From contig NZ_QZEY01000026.1 of the NCBI RefSeq assembly GCF_003594875.1, forward strand, positions 1-64,000: a DNA stretch of 64,000 nt. Reading direction: 5' to 3'. Below, piece by piece: positions 35,276 to 43,285 of the stretch. A program made the position numbers and the translations under genes. Below the pieces are notes generated by a model that was not told where the DNA came from, searched no databases, and saw nothing but the letters and a program-made list of their open reading frames with translations. This DNA comes from Bailinhaonella thermotolerans. GTDB lineage: Bacteria; Actinomycetota; Actinomycetes; Streptosporangiales; Streptosporangiaceae. Numbering within the stretch: the first letter of the stretch is position 1; every line of letters begins with the position of its first letter.

Positions 35276-35980
35276 TTGGGCACGACGCAGTACGACTGGG
35301 CCGGCTCCTATGACGTCATCCCGGAGACCGAGAACTGTCGCGAAATATTGAACAAGGGGAAGCACGCTCTCCTAGGCGTCAGCAATGGGAACAGCTATTT
35401 CAGTCGCTCACGCATGTCGAGCCTGTTTTCATGGGCCGCGAGCACTTTCGAAGCGGTCGATGTGATTGTCGCGGACAAGCACATCGACGATGTGCTGCGC
35501 GCCCAGGGGTATGACGAGAGACGTGCGCGGAAGAAGGCTCACCGCGAGACACAGGCGACTTTCAACCGGGTCGTGGAAGCCGCAGCGGAGAGTACGTCCC
35601 ACAGAGAGAGGATCACGGTACGCCGGCTGTCGGACTTCAGTGACGACCCCGCCTACCTGGCGGTGTTCGCCGACTCCACGGCGCGGTTGCGGGAGAACGC
35701 GCCCGCGTACTCGGTGGTCCGCTCCATGACCCGCGCCTTTCTCTGTTCGCGGACCCAGGACAGCGTACGCGAGGACCAGGTCGACATGGCCTTCTGCTAT
35801 CTGGAGGCGGAGCTGCCCTTCTTCCTGGACACTCCGCGGATCCTCGGAGTGGAGTCCTCGGTGTCGTGCTATCACATGCGCCTTCCCCTGATGGACGTGC
35901 TCTGCGGCCCCGCTGCCGCGATGCGACCGGCGCCCACCCAGGCGTTCGCCGTCGTTCGCCCGACTGACGAGGGCCGATGA
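35276..35980 (+). CDS. Cyclodipeptide synthase (CDPS), NYH type
   Basis: A 234-residue protein, TTG start after a GGGGGGAGAGG tract. CDPS hallmarks are complete. HALLGVSNGNSYFSRSR has the catalytic Ser36 (AlbC Ser37) and Asn39 (AlbC Asn40). CYLEAELPFFLDTP has Tyr175 and Glu179 (AlbC Tyr178, Glu182). SVSCYHMRL has Tyr199-His200, placing it in the NYH subfamily. CDPSs take two aminoacyl-tRNAs and form a cyclic dipeptide through an aminoacyl-enzyme on the Ser. The helix rich in Arg and Lys (DERRARKKAHRETQ) fits tRNA binding. Substrate amino acids cannot be read reliably by eye. Codon use is somewhat less GC-biased than in the backbone, in line with transfer. Confidence 0.95.
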   Translation: MGTTQYDWAGSYDVIPETENCREILNKGKHALLGVSNGNSYFSRSRMSSLFSWAASTFEAVDVIVADKHIDDVLRAQGYDERRARKKAHRETQATFNRVVEAAAESTSHRERITVRRLSDFSDDPAYLAVFADSTARLRENAPAYSVVRSMTRAFLCSRTQDSVREDQVDMAFCYLEAELPFFLDTPRILGVESSVSCYHMRLPLMDVLCGPAAAMRPAPTQAFAVVRPTDEGR

Positions 35981-36060
35981 CCGTAGCCGCCTCTGCCTGA
36001 GGCTCCCCGCACGTCCGCACGTACCCGGGCTCCTGCCCTGACGAGATCCCAGGAAGTTCT

Positions 36061-38256
36061 ATGAAAGCCCATGCCAGTGACTTTGACGGTGCCGCGGAGA
36101 ACGCCCGGCGGCTGCTCGATCTCGCACGCGCCAGCCGGGAGCGGCAGAGGGAGAAGGCCCTCACGCCCCTCCCGCCCCCGAAGGCGGGCCTCTCAGGGCC
36201 GGGCCCGATCACCTGGATCGGTGACCTGCAGCAGGGCGACGGCGGCAAGGGGGCGATGGTCGATCGCCTCGCGCCACACCACGACCTGGTGGTCCGAGTC
36301 CAGGGCGGCGACAACGCCGGGCACACCGTGGTCTTCCGCGACGCGTCGGGGCGGCGGACGGTCCTGAAGAATCACCTCATCCCCTCCGGCATGCGGCACC
36401 GGGACGTGGTCGGGGTGATCGGCAACGGGGTGCTGGTCAACCCGGCGACGCTGGCCGGGGAACTGGAGGACTTCCGCGGACTGGGCGTCGACCTCCACGG
36501 ACGCCTGCTCCTGAGTGACCGCGCCCATCTCGTCATGCCCCTGCACCAGAAGGCGGACGCGCTACAGGAAGGGAGCCAGAGGGGGATCGGCGAGGCCATC
36601 GGCACGACGCGGCGAGGCATCGGCCCCGCGAACGTCAGCAAGCACAACCGCACCGGCATCCGGGTCCGTGACCTCACCGACATGGATCTGGTGCGACGGC
36701 GTCTCCGCCTCAACACCGACCTGTTCGGGCTCCCGGCCTCGTATGCCGAGGACGACTACCGATGGCTTCACACCCACCGTGACCTGCTGATGTCCCTGGC
36801 GACCGACACCGCGGCGCTCCTCACGGCGGCGGCCGACGCCGGGTACGGGCTGCTGTTCGAGGGAGCCCAGGGGCCGCTCATCGACATCGACCACGGGATC
36901 TACCCCTACGTGACGACCTGCCCGACCGCGTTCCACGCGGTGCCCATGGGAACGGGCGTGGACGCCGGCCGGGTCCAGCACCGGATCGCGGTGCTCAAGG
37001 CGTACCAGACCATGGTCGGCAACGGCCCGTTCGTCACGGAGGACACCGGCCGGCTGGGCACGCATCTGCGCGAGCGCGGAGCCGAGACCGGAACCACTAC
37101 AGGGCGCCCGAGGCGCTGCGGCTGGCTCGACCTCGTCCACGCCCACTGGTCCGTCTCGGTCAACCGGCCCACAAGCATCGTCCTGACCAAGCTCGACGTC
37201 CTCGACGGTCTCGGCGAGATCGGCGTCTGCGTCGGCTATCAGCGCGGAATCGAGACCTCGGCGCCCTTCCGGCCCGAGGTCGACTATCTGCGGGGCTGCG
37301 CACCCGTCCTCGCCTTCCTCCCGGGATGGCCCGCGCCCGTCAGCCGCACGAAGGACTTCTCCGAACTGCCCGCCGAGCTCAAGGCGTTCGTGCGATTCAT
37401 CGCGAACTACCTGGAGGTGCCCGTGAGCGGCGTCAGCGTGGGGCCGGACGCCGACGACCTCATCGCGGTCCCCGGCGAGGAGCTCGCCCAGATCCAGGCC
37501 GCCTCGTCCGCCGGCTCCGCGGCCGCCCCCGCGGCGGTGGACGTCTCCCCCCGATCGCCGGGCTCCGCAGCGCCCACCGCGAGGCTCGCGATCTTCTGTG
37601 GAGCCGGGGCGGGCACAGACCAGCACCAGCGCGAGCTGGCGACGCGAATCGGCGAAGCGTGCGCGCGCAGGGGCATCGGCATCGTCTACGGAGCGGGCGG
37701 CGTCGGGATGATGGGCGCCCTCTCCGACGCGGCGCTGTCCGCGGGCGGCTTCGTGACCGGTGTCATCCCGCGGGCGCTCATGGACCGCGAGTATGGCCGC
37801 CTCGACCTGCCGGACCTGCGGGTCGTCGCGACGATGCACGAGCGCAAGCAGCTGATGTACCAGCTGGCGGACGGAATTCTGGTTCTGCCCGGCGGCTACG
37901 GCACCCTCGACGAGCTGTTCGAGGCGGTCACCTGGACGCAGCTCGGGTTGCATGACAAACCCATCGTGCTCCTCGGCGCGTCAGGGTACTTCGACTCTCT
38001 GGCCGGTCTCCTCGACCACATGCTCCGGGCCGGGTTCATCTCCGAGGCTGACCGCCGGCTCATCCGGCACGCCTCGACCGTGGAGGAGGCACTCGCCCTG
38101 CTGCCGCCCGAAAACCCGCTCATCCTTCCTGGCCAAGGGGGGCCAGAGCGCGCCACCTCCGCTCCCGGGACGGCATCACCCCCGCCGACCATCCCCAGCG
38201 CCCCGCAGGAGACCGGCGCCGCGCGTGCCCCCGCGCCCCAACCTGGCGCGTCCTGA
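36061..38256 (+). CDS. Adenylosuccinate synthetase fused to a LOG-type nucleoside 5'-phosphate phosphoribohydrolase
   Basis: A 731-residue protein; AGGA lies 6 nt before the ATG. Residues ~50-475 are PurA: GDLQQGDGGKGAMVD with catalytic Asp60 and Lys63, VVRVQGGDNAGHTVV with catalytic His88, the IMP-binding GTTRRGIGPANVSK, IDIDHGIYPYVTT, and the aspartate-loop TTTGRPRRCGWLD with its arginines. Residues ~505-690 are a LOG (lysine-decarboxylase-like) domain: FCGAGAG, MHERKQLMYQLADG and PGGYGTLDELFE (~610-621), the family's catalytic signature. PurA joins IMP and aspartate using GTP; LOG cleaves ribose 5-phosphate from nucleotides. I infer IMP to adenylosuccinate to N6-succinyladenine, or a similar free base. 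No adenylosuccinate lyase is nearby. An unusual ~50-residue N-terminal extension and disordered linker and tail are present. Confidence 0.9.
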   Translation: MKAHASDFDGAAENARRLLDLARASRERQREKALTPLPPPKAGLSGPGPITWIGDLQQGDGGKGAMVDRLAPHHDLVVRVQGGDNAGHTVVFRDASGRRTVLKNHLIPSGMRHRDVVGVIGNGVLVNPATLAGELEDFRGLGVDLHGRLLLSDRAHLVMPLHQKADALQEGSQRGIGEAIGTTRRGIGPANVSKHNRTGIRVRDLTDMDLVRRRLRLNTDLFGLPASYAEDDYRWLHTHRDLLMSLATDTAALLTAAADAGYGLLFEGAQGPLIDIDHGIYPYVTTCPTAFHAVPMGTGVDAGRVQHRIAVLKAYQTMVGNGPFVTEDTGRLGTHLRERGAETGTTTGRPRRCGWLDLVHAHWSVSVNRPTSIVLTKLDVLDGLGEIGVCVGYQRGIETSAPFRPEVDYLRGCAPVLAFLPGWPAPVSRTKDFSELPAELKAFVRFIANYLEVPVSGVSVGPDADDLIAVPGEELAQIQAASSAGSAAAPAAVDVSPRSPGSAAPTARLAIFCGAGAGTDQHQRELATRIGEACARRGIGIVYGAGGVGMMGALSDAALSAGGFVTGVIPRALMDREYGRLDLPDLRVVATMHERKQLMYQLADGILVLPGGYGTLDELFEAVTWTQLGLHDKPIVLLGASGYFDSLAGLLDHMLRAGFISEADRRLIRHASTVEEALALLPPENPLILPGQGGPERATSAPGTASPPPTIPSAPQETGAARAPAPQPGAS

Positions 38257-38320
38257 CCTTGTCCGCGCAGACCCTTGTCCGCGCAGACCCTTGTCCGCGC
38301 AGACCCTTGTCGGCACAGAA
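38257..38320. repeat. Four tandem 16-bp repeats directly after the PurA-LOG stop codon
   Basis: The unit CCTTGTCCGCGCAGAC occurs perfectly at 38257-38272, 38273-38288 and 38289-38304, and with three changes at 38305-38320. The first unit abuts the TGA. It lies between convergent transcripts of the cluster. It could be a protein-binding array, a transcript-end element or simple slippage. The remaining gap to 38473 shows no gene. Confidence 0.85.
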
Positions 38321-38473
38321 TCCGCTTCGCTGTACGGCGTGCGACGATCGGCCCATCGCGCTGCTCCGATGCCACCACTGTTCATGTAGCGGTCGCCGGC
38401 GTCGGAGCGGGGCGAATCCGCCGCTCCGCGGCCGCCCAGGCGATAGCTCCGCGACGCCTGCCAGGTTCGTCCG

Positions 38474-38797
38474 CTACTGCGGCGGCCGCTCGTCGGCGCG
38501 CTCCCACTCGCGCATGCCGGCGGCCATCTCCAGGCATAGCTCGTCCAGCAGCGTCGGCAGGTCGATGTCGAGCCGCACGGTCTGGAACACCTCCTGGATC
38601 CGGTCGTGGATGGACGCGAATCGCGCATAGGTCTCATCGTCGCCCTCCAGCAGCGCCAGCGCTCGACGTGCCCCGTCCAGCAGCCGGAAGGGGCCGTACT
38701 CCATCGGCTCGCTCAGCATCGTCCGGCCACTGGCCAGCAGATAGGCGGCCACGTGGGCGATGCGCACGTCCCGTGGCTGTTCATCGGTAGCCGTCAT
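38474..38797 (-). CDS. Probable cyclodipeptide oxidase small subunit (AlbB-like / DUF6092-like)
   Basis: A 107-residue, mostly helical protein (VRIAHVAAYLLASGRTMLSE, then YGPFRLLDGARRALALLE). Its size, the YGPFRLLD pattern and the 17-nt overlap with the preceding nitroreductase-like gene match the arrangement of the albonoursin cyclodipeptide oxidase genes, where AlbB is the small partner of flavoprotein AlbA. I infer it is the B subunit of a filament-forming oxidase that introduces C-alpha/C-beta double bonds into diketopiperazines. Family naming is from memory and should be checked. Confidence 0.65.
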   Translation of the reverse strand: MTATDEQPRDVRIAHVAAYLLASGRTMLSEPMEYGPFRLLDGARRALALLEGDDETYARFASIHDRIQEVFQTVRLDIDLPTLLDELCLEMAAGMREWERADERPPQ

Positions 38798-39350
38798 AGC
38801 GGACCACCTCGTCCAAGTCGCGGCGAGTGGAAGGGTTGGGCTTCGTGGCCGGATGCCCGGCCGCCACCAGCAGAATCAGTTCCAAATGGTCCGGCATGTT
38901 CAGCAGCAGACGGATGGGACCGGGCAGGAAACTGGAGACCGGGCATGCCCCCAGCCCGAGCGCGTGGGCCGCGAGCAGGAAGTTCTCCACAGCCATCGCC
39001 ACGCACAACTTGCCCTGGCGGCGTACGTGAGCACCGTCCGAATCCGAATAGCGCGAGTGATCGAGGCAGGCCACGAGGAGGAGCGACGGCTCCCCGATCA
39101 CCCCGGGGGCGAATGACCGGACGGAGTGCAGCCGCACGGGATCGCGTACCACGACGAACGCCCACGCTTGCTGATTGGACGCGGACGGAGCCGAGACCAT
39201 GGCACGGACCATGGATTCCACCATCGCATCCGGCACAGGCTCAGCCGTGTAGCTTCGCACCGCACTTCTCGTGAGGATCGCCCTCAGCACCCCGGTGGGA
39301 TCAAGGTGGAGTGCGGTCTGCGGGGTGGGCGGCTCGGAACGCCTCGCCAT
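38781..39350 (-). CDS. Nitroreductase-fold flavoprotein, probable cyclodipeptide oxidase large subunit (AlbA-like)
   Basis: A 189-residue protein from ATG 39350. The nitroreductase fold is clear: RSAVRSYTAEPVPDAMVESM (FMN-phosphate-binding Arg residues), PSASNQQAWAFVVVRDP, LGACPVSSFLPG and a terminal AAGHPATKPNP. AlbA-type enzymes use FMN and oxygen to dehydrogenate cyclodipeptides. The overlapping small downstream gene and the nearby CDPS make this far more likely than a general nitroreductase. It is transcribed toward the PurA-LOG gene, convergent with the CDPS operon. No strong ribosome site precedes the chosen ATG. Confidence 0.75.
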   Translation of the reverse strand: MARRSEPPTPQTALHLDPTGVLRAILTRSAVRSYTAEPVPDAMVESMVRAMVSAPSASNQQAWAFVVVRDPVRLHSVRSFAPGVIGEPSLLLVACLDHSRYSDSDGAHVRRQGKLCVAMAVENFLLAAHALGLGACPVSSFLPGPIRLLLNMPDHLELILLVAAGHPATKPNPSTRRDLDEVVRYDGYR

Positions 39351-39789
39351 GCTACGCAGGATGCCCGCAGCGCGGTCTGCCCCCGGCGCGCTTGAGGAAA
39401 GGTTTACCTCCCCAGTGAAGCCCTCTCCTGCGAGAGCGGCTCGAAGCGGACTCGGGTGACGCCCCGGTTCGATCACGGCGTCCCGCTGGCCGTGTCGAGG
39501 TGGCGGACGCGTTCCAGACCGGCGGCTCCAGCACGGCCCCATCGGCGACAGGGCCGCGCTTGGCGGGCACGCGGCCGCCCCGCTGACCGTCCGCACGCGG
39601 CGCCGCTCCCGGGATGTGCCGCCGCGCGCGGTCAACGGACCCCAGGCGAAGCCGCCCGGGGTCCGTGTCCTGCTCTCGCGAGCCGGCGCCTGCCCCAGGG
39701 GCCCGGCACCGGCCATGTCTCGTCCGCGTCATGTCCCCGCCGGGCGGGCGCGGCGGTCCCCGGGGCGCGCCGAGCGCGCGGGGGTGCGC
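39351..39789. other. Gene-poor right flank of the biosynthetic cluster
   Basis: About 440 bases with no supported gene on either strand. The first ~100 bases (to about 39450) are relatively AT-rich and should contain the promoter of the oxidase genes; the rest is GC-rich, resembling the backbone. The boundary of the inserted cluster probably lies here. Confidence 0.4.
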
Positions 39790-40800
39790 TCACGCGGCGT
39801 GGGCGGCGTGCCGGGACAGGGGCGGCCGGCGGGCGCCGGACTCCAGCCAGGCGCGCGCCTCGTCGGCCGACACGCCCAGCGCGTCCTGCACCAACGCCAG
39901 CGGGCCCACGGGAACGCCCTTGTCGCACTTGTCGCAGCGGGCCTGCCCGTCACGCAGCCGCATGCTCGGGTTCTGGTCGCCGTTGAGGTGCCGCTCGGGG
40001 CGCGGGCAGTGCCACAGCTCGCCGTCGGGGTCGCTCTCGGCGCCCAGCCGGACCATCACCTCGGCGATCGGCCAGGCGTTGGCCCGGGCCAGGAGCCTCT
40101 GCCGCTGCGTGATGGGAGCGGCCGGGGCGATCTCGTCGCGGTTGCCCGCCGTACGCAGATCCTGCCGCAGCGCCGACGCCCGGCGGCGCAGGCCCTCCAG
40201 GTCCACGCCCTGGTCGGTGGTCTCGACACCCTCGGGCTCGGGCTCGGCGCCGGTGGACAGCGTCGGCAGCCGGTCCCCCCGGCCGCGCACGCGCAGCGCG
40301 GCCACGATCACGAAGGTCACCAGGGCCAGCGCCACGTGCTCGGGCGGCACCATCCGGACCCGGCCCGAGTGGCGGATGATCGTCACATCCTCCGGGCTGG
40401 GGTTCATGCCGACCTCGGGCACCGCGGGAAGCACCGGGTGCGCCGCGCCGGTCTGCGCCCACAGGGGACGGGCGTCGGGGACTCCGGCGTCCGGCCGCCC
40501 CACCATCTGCTGGTGCAGCTCCGACAGCTGCAGGACCACACCCCCGGCCTCGGCGTCGATCCGGCGCCGGGCGAATCCGCACAGGGCGGCGTAGGCGGCG
40601 ATGGCCGTACGGCTGTCGACGCCCTCGCCCACGGTGAACAGCGTCCGCGAACGCAGGTCGGCGGGGGTGAGCCCGGACTTCTCCAGCGCCTCGATCACCG
40701 CCTCCTCCAGCGGCGCGCCCGCGGCGGGGGTCAGATTGACGATCTTGGCGTCCGCGTCCTGCGGCGCGTCCCCCACATGCACGTTCAGATGGAACTTCAT
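39790..40800 (-). CDS. Protein with DnaG-like CHC2 zinc-binding domain
   Basis: A 336-residue protein from ATG 40800, with AAAGG 9 nt upstream. The C-terminal ~90 residues resemble the primase zinc domain: GELWHCPRPERHLNGDQNPS, then ARCDKCDKGVPVGPLALVQD and an EARAWLE helix, following the C-P-x-H ... P-S ... C-x-x-C plan of CHC2 domains. There is no TOPRIM catalytic core, so it is not a complete primase. The N-terminal ~150 residues (MKFHLNVHVGDAPQ onward) are unfamiliar, and a possible hydrophobic segment (HVALALVTFVIVAALRV) lies near 155. It follows dnaX by 95 bp on the same strand and probably belongs to the element's replication functions. Confidence 0.6.
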   Translation of the reverse strand: MKFHLNVHVGDAPQDADAKIVNLTPAAGAPLEEAVIEALEKSGLTPADLRSRTLFTVGEGVDSRTAIAAYAALCGFARRRIDAEAGGVVLQLSELHQQMVGRPDAGVPDARPLWAQTGAAHPVLPAVPEVGMNPSPEDVTIIRHSGRVRMVPPEHVALALVTFVIVAALRVRGRGDRLPTLSTGAEPEPEGVETTDQGVDLEGLRRRASALRQDLRTAGNRDEIAPAAPITQRQRLLARANAWPIAEVMVRLGAESDPDGELWHCPRPERHLNGDQNPSMRLRDGQARCDKCDKGVPVGPLALVQDALGVSADEARAWLESGARRPPLSRHAAHAA

Positions 40801-40895
40801 GGTCGTTTGCCTTTCGGTGGTCGATCCACCGGAGTTGTCTGTTTTGACGTACGCCGGTGTTGAGTGGCTGTGTTAACCGTGTCGGCACAATCGCC

Positions 40896-42413
40896 TCACG
40901 CATCAGCGTCGGCGACCGGCGGTGGGCCGGGGGCCTCCTGGGGGGTGAGCCGGACCCCGCACGAGGCGGCGGCCTGCGCGAGCATCCGGGCGTGCGGCGG
41001 CCGGCGCAGCGCGTCCAGCAACGGCGCGGCGGCCACCACGGCCAGCACCTCCCGGCCGTCGCGGCGGAGCCCCGCCCCGCGCAGCAGGTCTCCGGTGGCG
41101 GGGTCGTGCGCGCGGACGGCGGCGCGGAACTGGCGGGCCAGCGCGTCCTCCTCCTGCTGTCCCGGCTGTCCCGGCTGTTCCGGTTCTGCCGGCTGTTCCG
41201 GTTCTGCCGGCTGTTCCGGTTCTGCCGGCTGGTCCGGTTCTGCCGGTGGTGCGGCCGGGCGGCCGCGGTGCGTGTTGGAGTCCGTGGCTTGGTCCGCCTC
41301 CGCCAGCGCGGCGGCGAGCGTGTGGGCGGCCGCCTCGGCGCGCGCCGTGAGCCGGGCCAGGGCCTCGGGATCGCTGTCCAGCCGCGGCAGCGCCGCACGC
41401 AGCAGCGCCACGTCCAGGGCTCCGGCGTGGCCGGCGGTCGCGGCCCGGGCGAGCAGGTCGGCCAGGTGCAGCTCCGCTCGCAGCGCGAGCTCGTCGCCTG
41501 CGTGCCGGCGCAGCCGCCGCCGCACCTCCTGGCCCAGTTCGCGCAGGACCGCCGCCTCACCGGCGGTGGCGCGGGCCTGGTCGAGCTCGGCCAGCAGCGC
41601 CGGCCGGTCCCCCTTGTCGACGGCCGCCAGGATCGCCCGGACCGAGCGGGGCGTGGTCATGCCCAGCGCCCGGCAGATCTCCTCGCTGGTGACGGGGCCG
41701 GCGGCGAGCAGGGGCGCGACCTTCTCCAGGGTCATGAGCGTCCCGCGCACCCCGAGCTCGGGCCGGGTGGCCGCGACCACGGCATCGGCCGCCTCCCCGG
41801 TCAGCCGCCACCCTTCGGCTCGCGCCACCCGTTCCAGGTTGCCGCGCAGGTCCTCGGGGGCGGGCCGGCTCAGCGCCAGCTCGGTGCACCGTCCCCGGTT
41901 GGTGGCCAGCATCTTGTCCGGGTCGGTGGTGGCCAGGATGAACGTGACGTGGGCCGGTGGCTCCTCCAGCAGCTTCAGGAACGCCTGCCCGCCGGGTCCG
42001 CTCAGGCCGTGCGCCTCGTCCACGATGATGACCTTGCGGGGACTGTCGTGGGTGGTGAGCCGGGCGCGGGAGGCGATCTGCCGCACCTCGTCCTTGCCGC
42101 CGTTGCTGGCCGCGTCCAGCTCGATCACGTCCGGGTGGGCGGGCCGGGCCGCCAGGATCAGCGAGCACCGCCCGCACCGGCCGCACGGCTCGGCCTCCCG
42201 CCGCTGGTCGCACAGCAGCGCGGCCGCCACGATCCGGGCCAGCGTGGTCTTGCCCGTCCCGGAGGGGCCGGTGAGCAGCAGTTGCTGGGGCAGGGTCCCG
42301 GTGGTGATCATGGCCCGCAGGACGGCCACGGCGGGCCGCTGCCCGGCCACGTCGCCGAAGGCCCGCGGCCGATGCGTCAGCGCGAGATTCTGAGAAACAT
42401 CACAAGTAGCCAC
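40896..42413 (-). CDS. dnaX-like: DNA polymerase III gamma/tau (DnaX)-like clamp-loader subunit
   Basis: A 505-residue protein from GTG 42413. Domain order follows DnaX: HRPRAFGDVAGQ, Walker A GPSGTGKTT (~50), a four-Cys zinc module (CDQRREAEPCGRCGRC), Walker B KVIIVDEAHGLS, FLKLLEEPPAHVTFILATT, and a GRC in place of the usual SRC motif, retaining the Arg finger. Domain III helices follow, then a short Pro/Glu repeat (EQPAEP)n and ~80 more residues. It would assemble with delta and delta-prime to load the sliding clamp. It differs enough from housekeeping DnaX (shorter, altered SRC) that I take it as the element's own copy. Confidence 0.85.
   Translation of the reverse strand: MATCDVSQNLALTHRPRAFGDVAGQRPAVAVLRAMITTGTLPQQLLLTGPSGTGKTTLARIVAAALLCDQRREAEPCGRCGRCSLILAARPAHPDVIELDAASNGGKDEVRQIASRARLTTHDSPRKVIIVDEAHGLSGPGGQAFLKLLEEPPAHVTFILATTDPDKMLATNRGRCTELALSRPAPEDLRGNLERVARAEGWRLTGEAADAVVAATRPELGVRGTLMTLEKVAPLLAAGPVTSEEICRALGMTTPRSVRAILAAVDKGDRPALLAELDQARATAGEAAVLRELGQEVRRRLRRHAGDELALRAELHLADLLARAATAGHAGALDVALLRAALPRLDSDPEALARLTARAEAAAHTLAAALAEADQATDSNTHRGRPAAPPAEPDQPAEPEQPAEPEQPAEPEQPGQPGQQEEDALARQFRAAVRAHDPATGDLLRGAGLRRDGREVLAVVAAAPLLDALRRPPHARMLAQAAASCGVRLTPQEAPGPPPVADADA
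41180..41249. repeat. 18-bp tandem repeat inside dnaX-like gene
   Basis: The unit CCGGTTCTGCCGGCTGTT occurs about four times (41180, 41198, 41216 and a partial copy at 41234) and encodes the repeated EPEQPA hexapeptide on the minus strand. It is a flexible linker and a likely site of length variation. Confidence 0.8.
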
Positions 42414-42653
42414 GCCCCGGACCGTGGTTCGTCCGGCCGCCCTGTCCAGCAGGAGCGGCCCTCGCGCACCGGGCCATCTCGGGCACCGCGCCGGCCTGGC
42501 CGTACGCCCCTCCCCTCCGCTCCCCTCCCCTTCCCTCGGCCGCCTGCGCCCGGCGCTCACGGTCCGGCCGCAGGTGATCGGCGCGATCCGCAAACTGACT
42601 CGATTCACCCCTGCTCGATCCGCATCTGGCATCGACATCGATTGGAGGTCCGC

Positions 42654-43115
42654 ATGCCGTCCGGCTCAGTCCGCGCGTTCGCCCGCCCCTCCCCCGCCGA
42701 GGTGTACGCCCGCGGCCTGCGCAGCGTCCCCGAGCCGGGCCGCCGGCTCCGCCACGGAGAGTCCATGAAGATCTCCCGCTCGGCCCGGCTGCGGCTGCTG
42801 CGGCGCGACCTGGTGGCCGAACTCCCCGGCACCCCGCCCCGGCGCACGACCGTGTGCCGCTTCCACGGCCCGATCCCGGAGGCGGCGAGCGTGCACGCCA
42901 TCGCGTGGACGTGGGCCTACGTCCGGCCCGCGATCCCCGGCCTGCGCTTCGCCGTACACCACGACGGCGCGGGATACTCCATCACCACCGTCACCACCGG
43001 CACCGCCCCCGATCCAGGGCCGCCCACGTGCCTCGTGCTCGACGCCACCCCGCTGAGCTGGGTCAGGGCCGCCACCGAGGCCAGCGGCTACGGCACGATG
43101 CCCGCCGCCGCCTGA
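42654..43115 (+). CDS. Hypothetical protein
   Basis: A 153-residue protein; GGAGG lies 6 nt before the ATG. The N-terminus is basic (AFARPSPAEVYARGLRSVPE, then MKISRSARLRLLRRDLVAEL). The C-terminal half is beta-rich (FAVHHDGAGYSITTVTTG). No family is recognised. It is divergent from dnaX, sharing a 240-bp promoter region, and precedes another unknown gene on the same strand. Confidence 0.5.
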   Translation: MPSGSVRAFARPSPAEVYARGLRSVPEPGRRLRHGESMKISRSARLRLLRRDLVAELPGTPPRRTTVCRFHGPIPEAASVHAIAWTWAYVRPAIPGLRFAVHHDGAGYSITTVTTGTAPDPGPPTCLVLDATPLSWVRAATEASGYGTMPAAA

Positions 43116-43128
43116 GACGACTCCCCCG

Positions 43129-43167
43129 CCCCCGCCCCGGCCCGGTACCGGCCACCCGGGGCGGGGG
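43129..43167 (+). terminator. Terminator hairpin
   Basis: A 12-bp perfect stem, CCCCCGCCCCGG (43129-43140) with 43156-43167, and a 15-nt loop, just past the preceding stop. Confidence 0.6.
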
Positions 43168-43285
43168 CCGCTGTTCCGAGGCTGGGGGTGAAACCGGTGA
43201 CATCCCCGGTCAGGTGCCAGGACCCGCTCCTGGCACTCCGACGCACACCGCGGCTCCGGCCGCGGCCTACATCTGGAGGACGAAG

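Noticed and set aside
41180-41249. Tandem repeat considered as a possible CRISPR or iteron array
   Set aside because: It has no spacers and lies in frame within dnaX, encoding a Pro/Glu linker.
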